This document shows, in pieces, positions 59,265 through 64,000 of a stretch of 64,000 nucleotides of DNA. The notes beneath the pieces were generated by a model. That model saw only the letters and a program-made list of their open reading frames with translations, had not been told where the DNA came from and did not search any database. The DNA is from Dicaeum eximium (taxonomy: Eukaryota; Chordata; Aves; Passeriformes; Dicaeidae). Location: contig VWZP01002847.1 of assembly GCA_013396995.1 (NCBI GenBank), forward strand, positions 160,386-224,385, written 5' to 3'. Within the stretch, counting starts at the first letter, position 1. Every line of letters begins with the position of its first letter. A program made the position numbers and the translations under genes.

Positions 59265-60317
59265 CTGGAAAGAAGAAAAAAATGCCTGAGCTGTTTCATC
59301 AGATATCCTAGCAGTTGCTATAGACTGTACAATTTGACTGCACCAGAAAAGTCTATTTTTACAATTGGCTGAAATTTTGTTCTTCAACTGTGTAAATCTA
59401 GAAGGTGAAAGCAAACTAGGAAATAAAATTGTGAAACAGATCTGCTTGGAGCATCAAAATGTTTGTTCGTACTCATTAGAGCAGTGAAAACTTCAACAAA
59501 TCTTTTGCAAACTGAAGTCAAAGTATAACAAAATGTCATAGAACTCTGCGGGAATAAGAGAGGCTTTTCTAGAACAGTAGAATCCCAGAGAGGGTATCTA
59601 TATTTGGGAAACGAAAAACAGGGATAAATGGCTTCCACTCTTTCTTTCACTTTCTATAAAATTTCCTCTGAATACCTGGCTTTAAGTCCAGCATCTAAAT
59701 CACACATACAGAAAAAAATTAGCCATTCCAAATTGGCTAGGGGTTTTTCCTGATTGAAAAGAAACAAGTGTTTTGTTCTGTTGCACATTAGCTGTAATCA
59801 GTTTCACCTCTAAAAAAATGCTAGTGCAATTGAAGTGAAGAGCAGATCTCCTGATAGGATTATTTTTTTCAGAATATTACATGATTAGAAGTCTGTATGA
59901 GAAGTAAGGGGACTCACATGCCTTCATCAAAGGAAGACAAACTGTCTTGCACAGTGTTGTCAACATCCTATGTTCCAGTTAAAAAGGAGGTAATGCCATT
60001 GCTGTGGAGTTAAGATTTGGAACTTCAGTTTACTGCAGTTCCTTGATTTTTTGGGTGTTCTGGCAAAGAAGCAGAATAGCACACCTTTGGTCTGAGGATG
60101 ACTTTGTGTTATGGGGTAAAAGCAAAGAATCCTGCACCTGTTTGTGCATAGATGGATTTTGTTATGACTTTGGCAAGGACCCTTTGAGCCTGTTACTAAT
60201 GCATTTGAATTACATGGGTTTGCATCACTGAACTAACAGCAGCATTGGGTGTTCTCCCATTCTGTTTTATGACTGACAATAGACAGTTTTCCACTCATAG
60301 CAGAATCTGAAGGAACG
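59265..60317. other. Unassigned noncoding sequence
   Basis: An 88-codon minus-strand frame (59,384-59,650) overlaps the start of the previous frame; no motif. Nothing else recognised. Confidence 0.5.
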
Positions 60318-60925
60318 ATATCTCCCAGAATGAGATATCCTGTTGGACTGTGAATGTCTGCAAAGTTGGAGATTTCACAACCTGTCTGGGCAGCCCGTTC
60401 CAGTCTTCAACCACCCTTGCAGTAATTCTTTTTGTTCTTACCCTTTAATGAAATTCTCATGTTTCAGCTTGTGCCCATTACTGCTGATTCTGTGACTGGG
60501 TAACACTGAGAATTTTTAGGCTCCCTCTTCATTCCCTTCACTCAACTATTTACACACATTGGTACTGCTCTCCTGAGCCTCCACTTCTCTGAGCTGAACA
60601 GTCACAGTTCTCTCACCCTCTTCTTGTACAAAAGATGCTCCAGTGCCTTCACTGAACTTTCTTCAGAAAGTCTATGTCCCTGTTGTACTGGAGAACACGG
60701 AACTGATCCTTCACATTCCAGCCATGTCTTCAAGGCTGCCGAGAGAAAGAAGGGACAGATGACATCCCTTGCCCTGCTGAGAGTTCTGTTCCTTGTGCAG
60801 GCCAGGCTGCTGGCAGCCTGAGGGTGCATGGCTGGCTCACAGTCAGCTTGCTGTCCACCAGGACCCCCAGGTCCTTCTCTGCAGTGGTGCTGTCCAGCAG
60901 CTCCCACCATTCACATCCCGCATTC
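60318..60925 (-). mobile_element. CR1 LINE, C-terminal RT part and 3' untranslated region
   Basis: On minus, from about 60,890 downward, it reads EKDLGVLVDSKLTVSQPC-type sequence, then pieces fitting 'FRVLQYNRDID' and 'LEHLLYKKRVREL' (near 60,620), the last part of CR1 ORF2, with frameshifts and stops. To the left the plus strand shows 'tgtctgggcagcccgttcca' (60,381) and 'agtaattctttttgttctta', typical of reverse-complemented CR1 3' sequence. The terminal short repeats are not visible at the left edge. It is 5'-truncated and dead. Borders approximate. Confidence 0.92.
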
Positions 60926-63234
60926 CATCTGTCTTCTTCTCAAAGGTCAGAGTGAAGCAACCACCCTCGTTCATTCCTCAGTTATGCAAATTATGGAGTT
61001 GTTACCAGTAATCTTCAGAATACTCCTGGACTCTTGTTCATAGTAAGAATAGGTCACAATACTTTATGTAGATATTCCCCATTAACTCTTTAAAAGAAAG
61101 AAAATAAGAGAATAGATTGGATGCTGTTATTTGTATTTGTGTCACTATTAAAAACTAGCAACTTCTATGGATCAGAAAATGAAAATTTATTATCCCAGAA
61201 ACAGACAAGCCCTCTTTCTTGAATTTATATTTTTTCCTGTATTTCCAATTTCAGACAGAAACTGATAAAAAAGACATTGTCTAAGTTATTAACCATCTCT
61301 CACATTCCTTAGAATGACTGTTCCATTTTTAGTCACAATTGTTTTGCATTTCATAGACCTTCTTTTATGAAAATTATAAAATAAATTCTCTGATCCTTTC
61401 TCTTTTCAGAGTGATTTTCTGCATGACAAGGTCACACCCACAGAGCTATATCAAATTCCTAATTACTGCCCTGATTTAATTCATCTACAGAGGAACAGGG
61501 CAATCTGTCATGAATAATTTCAGAACCTTGGAGCTAGACAAACTCCAACAATGCTGTTAGAGATGCTCAGTTCCTTGAGCATCTCACCAAGCATCAGGTA
61601 ATATCCACTGTAATATGTGATGCATCACTAGTTGTGCGATTGTGACCCAAAAAATTGTCTTGCTGCTCCTGAGACCTGCCAGTCAAATTGCAAGGATACA
61701 CCAGTATGGACTTGTCCACCTTTGTACATTTGCAGGAGTAAATTCACTAATACCCGGACCATGTTGGTTTGCTATATGTGGTTTCTGACAGACATGGTGA
61801 ATTGTAATAGAATTATGTTGTTTTGTTTTCCACCTTGAGTGCAATTGTGTGTGAAACATGTTCTTATGTAGTTTTCCTGCTGTTATTTACCCATCTGAGC
61901 CTGAATATGAAGTTTAGGCTGCAGGACCCCTTGTTACTCTAGTAACCACTTTTTCAACTCAGGATATGCACTGAGAGGATTTCCTACACTGATCCAAGAT
62001 GGGTTGCAGGAGCAGAACTATTGCAAAGATGCAGGTATTGTCTTCATCAACTGTCTTCAAGGTCTTCTTTGATCTTTCTCCTAACTAGGTGAAATTTCTA
62101 CCTCCATATCTACAGCCCAATCTTATCCTCTTCTCTTTCTTTACATACAGCATGATCTAGACAGAAACTTAAGACATATAGTCATATATAGTATGTAGCA
62201 TGTACTTCATTGAGATTATTAGCATATAATAAATTTTAATATTTAAATAACTCTAAATGAGGCAGAAGTTCACTTTTATCCATAGCATCCTTCAACTTTC
62301 TGGTCATATAATTCCTTTTAGTTCTGCTCAGCCCTTCAGAGACAAAAAGAGGACCATTCTGTCTCCACCAGACCATGTCCTCCAGCCATCTCATATTTTC
62401 TCCATGTCAATCATGCATTTCTCCACCTGCAAAGATAACACAGTGGGTACACAAAGCAGGCTGTGTACAGATAATAAGACTTAGCCCTTGCCTGGCCTCT
62501 TGGTCTTCATCCCACATAGGGGTATTTCAGCACTAGGAGTGATTAAACCTCATAAGAAACCTGAAATGTTACACTTCGGCCTCCTTCCAGCTCCTCTGTA
62601 AAAGGCTGAAAGCTCACAACATAAGAGGCATTTTAAATGTACCATTCTTCCCTCTGGCAGAAAAGCTGTTCATAATTACTGCCATTTCTTAAGTTAACTG
62701 CAACAGTATTCTGATGGGAGGTGTTCTTTTATCTGGCATTAGCCAAAGGAAATTACTTTACATTTACATTAATTTACACATACATTAAACTCATGACAAA
62801 GCAAATTGTGAAGATACAGCACCATCATCATATCTCTGCTTCCACTGCCTGTGCATTTCTTTCATCCTTCAGTTTGACCAGCAGGTCTTGACTCATCCAC
62901 AGCAGTCTCTTCCCTTCCTCTCCTGATTTTTTACACATGGAAACCAAGGATGTAATCCCTTCCAGCCTTAGCAAGATGGAAGCAGATTAAAAACTTGAAA
63001 GAAAGGGATATTCCTGAAAGCTATGACACAAGGCACTTTCCCAAAATGCATGCTGGTTTTGTAGTTTATTAGAGCCACTCAGCACAGACATTAACTTAAA
63101 ATTGCTTAATCTGCTTTTCTCTTTGTTAGTAATTGTCATCCTTAGATAAACAGCCTTGGTGATAATCAGTGGTCAATCAGCTACTGTTTAGAATGTACAT
63201 AAAACCAGCATTGTGAAAGACAAAGCGCGTGCAA
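60926..63234. other. Unassigned noncoding sequence
   Basis: No recognised repeats, RNA or genes. AT-rich at 62,160-62,260. Confidence 0.6.
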
Positions 63235-63285
63235 GGATGTGCCACGTGACCATGTCATGACATCCTGAAAGCAAAGTAAATAAGG
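63235..63285. promoter_or_regulatory. E-box with nested inverted repeats (candidate regulatory element)
   Basis: CACGTG (63,243-63,248, in context ggtcacgtggc on minus, close to bHLH-Zip sites of the USF/MITF type) is followed by a perfect 12-bp palindrome atgtcatgacat (63,252-63,263). The pair is enclosed by inverted 6-mers ggatgt (63,235) and acatcc (63,260). A weak TATA-like gtaaataag lies at 63,276-63,284. No transcript is visible downstream, so function is speculation. Confidence 0.25.
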
Positions 63286-63948
63286 GGGCACCAGACTACA
63301 GCACATCTGTTCATCTGCCTGTCTATGTCTAAATTTCTAAGGCAATCAAAGAGCAACTGCTGATTGGAAATTAGATTTGTAGGTCATGAAAGAAACCTGC
63401 TTTAAGACCTGACTAAATTATTTTCTGTCGGTTGAATTAGATGAAACTCTTAAACCAAATCAAGGGATGCTGAAGAGAGACAGCAGCATCTGGGGAGGCC
63501 GGAGGCCATAGTGAATGTTTTGTAAGTTGTGCAAGTGTCTCAGATAATAATGAAAATAATCAAAGGCTTCTCAGCTAGAATAACTTTCTCCTCCAGGAAA
63601 AACACTACTGACAGAACTAATGGGCTTTAGAAAAGCAAATACAAGCAGGGACCGTGTATTTAAAGCAACTGTTGGTGAAAAAACAATATAATTAGAACTC
63701 TGTGTTGGTTTTACAGTCACAAATTGTTGCAATTTGCTTTGCTCTCTGGTTTCCTTGGAGGTAAAAGGAAGAGGAGCAGGAATAAATTTCCCTCTGGGCT
63801 TTGGTATTTTAGCCAAGCCAATCTCGATCAGACTTGCTCATTATAGAGAAGCTATCTCATTCATGGACATTAGAAGGATATATGACACCTGATCTTTATT
63901 TAGAAAGAAGATATTTGGATTTATTATAATTTCTTTCATTATTTAAGT
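63286..63948. other. Unassigned noncoding sequence
   Basis: A minus-strand 81-codon frame (63,571-63,816) starts MAKIPKPRGKFIPAPLPFTS; it has no known motif and no supporting context. Nothing else recognised. Confidence 0.5.
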
Positions 63949-64000
63949 CCTTCCTTCCTTCCTTCCTTCCTTCCTTCCTTCCTTCCTTCCTTCCTTCCTT
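63949..64000. repeat. (CCTT)n microsatellite, cut by window end
   Basis: Thirteen perfect ccttcc-phase tetranucleotide units reaching the last base, so the true length is longer. Confidence 0.98.

Overview
The window is ordinary, AT-rich nuclear DNA of a bird, most likely a passerine. Nearly every recognisable interspersed repeat is a CR1 LINE, the dominant LINE of birds and reptiles. The others are three LTRs of avian endogenous-retrovirus type whose layout I associate with songbird genomes. The species level is inference; 'bird' is close to certain.

I found no protein-coding gene, rRNA, tRNA or CRISPR array that I can support. The long open frames are either inside retroelements or look like chance. 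The window is therefore read as gene-desert or long-intron sequence. A few short stretches with splice-like borders are listed as candidates only (16,847-16,884; 22,138-22,186; 28,121-28,191 on +; 59,133-59,264 on -).

Layout: 1-8.1 kb unassigned sequence; 8.1-9.1 kb a 5'-truncated CR1 on the minus strand that keeps much of its reverse transcriptase; 11.6-11.9 kb a very old CR1 fragment; 12.36-12.57 kb a CR1 3' tail; 18.4 and 22.9 kb perfect palindromes; 20.8 and 23.3 kb short tandem repeats; 26.1-26.5 kb a CR1 3' end; 30.3-30.8 kb an old CR1; 32.6-35.1 kb a CR1 that unusually keeps ORF1 and the first half of ORF2 but has lost its 3' half; 37.8 kb an (ATCC)n microsatellite; 38.35-39.45 kb a solo LTR with a 5-bp target duplication, holding a 53-base gap; 41.0-41.3 kb another old CR1; 45.4-46.3 kb a CpG-rich plus-strand LTR; 52.1-52.8 kb two CR1 pieces out of order; 53.0-54.65 kb an LTR broken by three single-N joins that look misordered; 60.3-60.9 kb another CR1; and a (CCTT)n microsatellite running off the end.

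No genes work together here. The story is layered retroelement insertion: ancient CR1 scraps, younger CR1 copies, then LTRs. There are local assembly problems in the youngest GC-rich LTRs. I saw no convincing new biological system; the most useful leads are the LTR assembly error, the 5'-half CR1, and a few palindromic or exon-like stretches that need conservation data.
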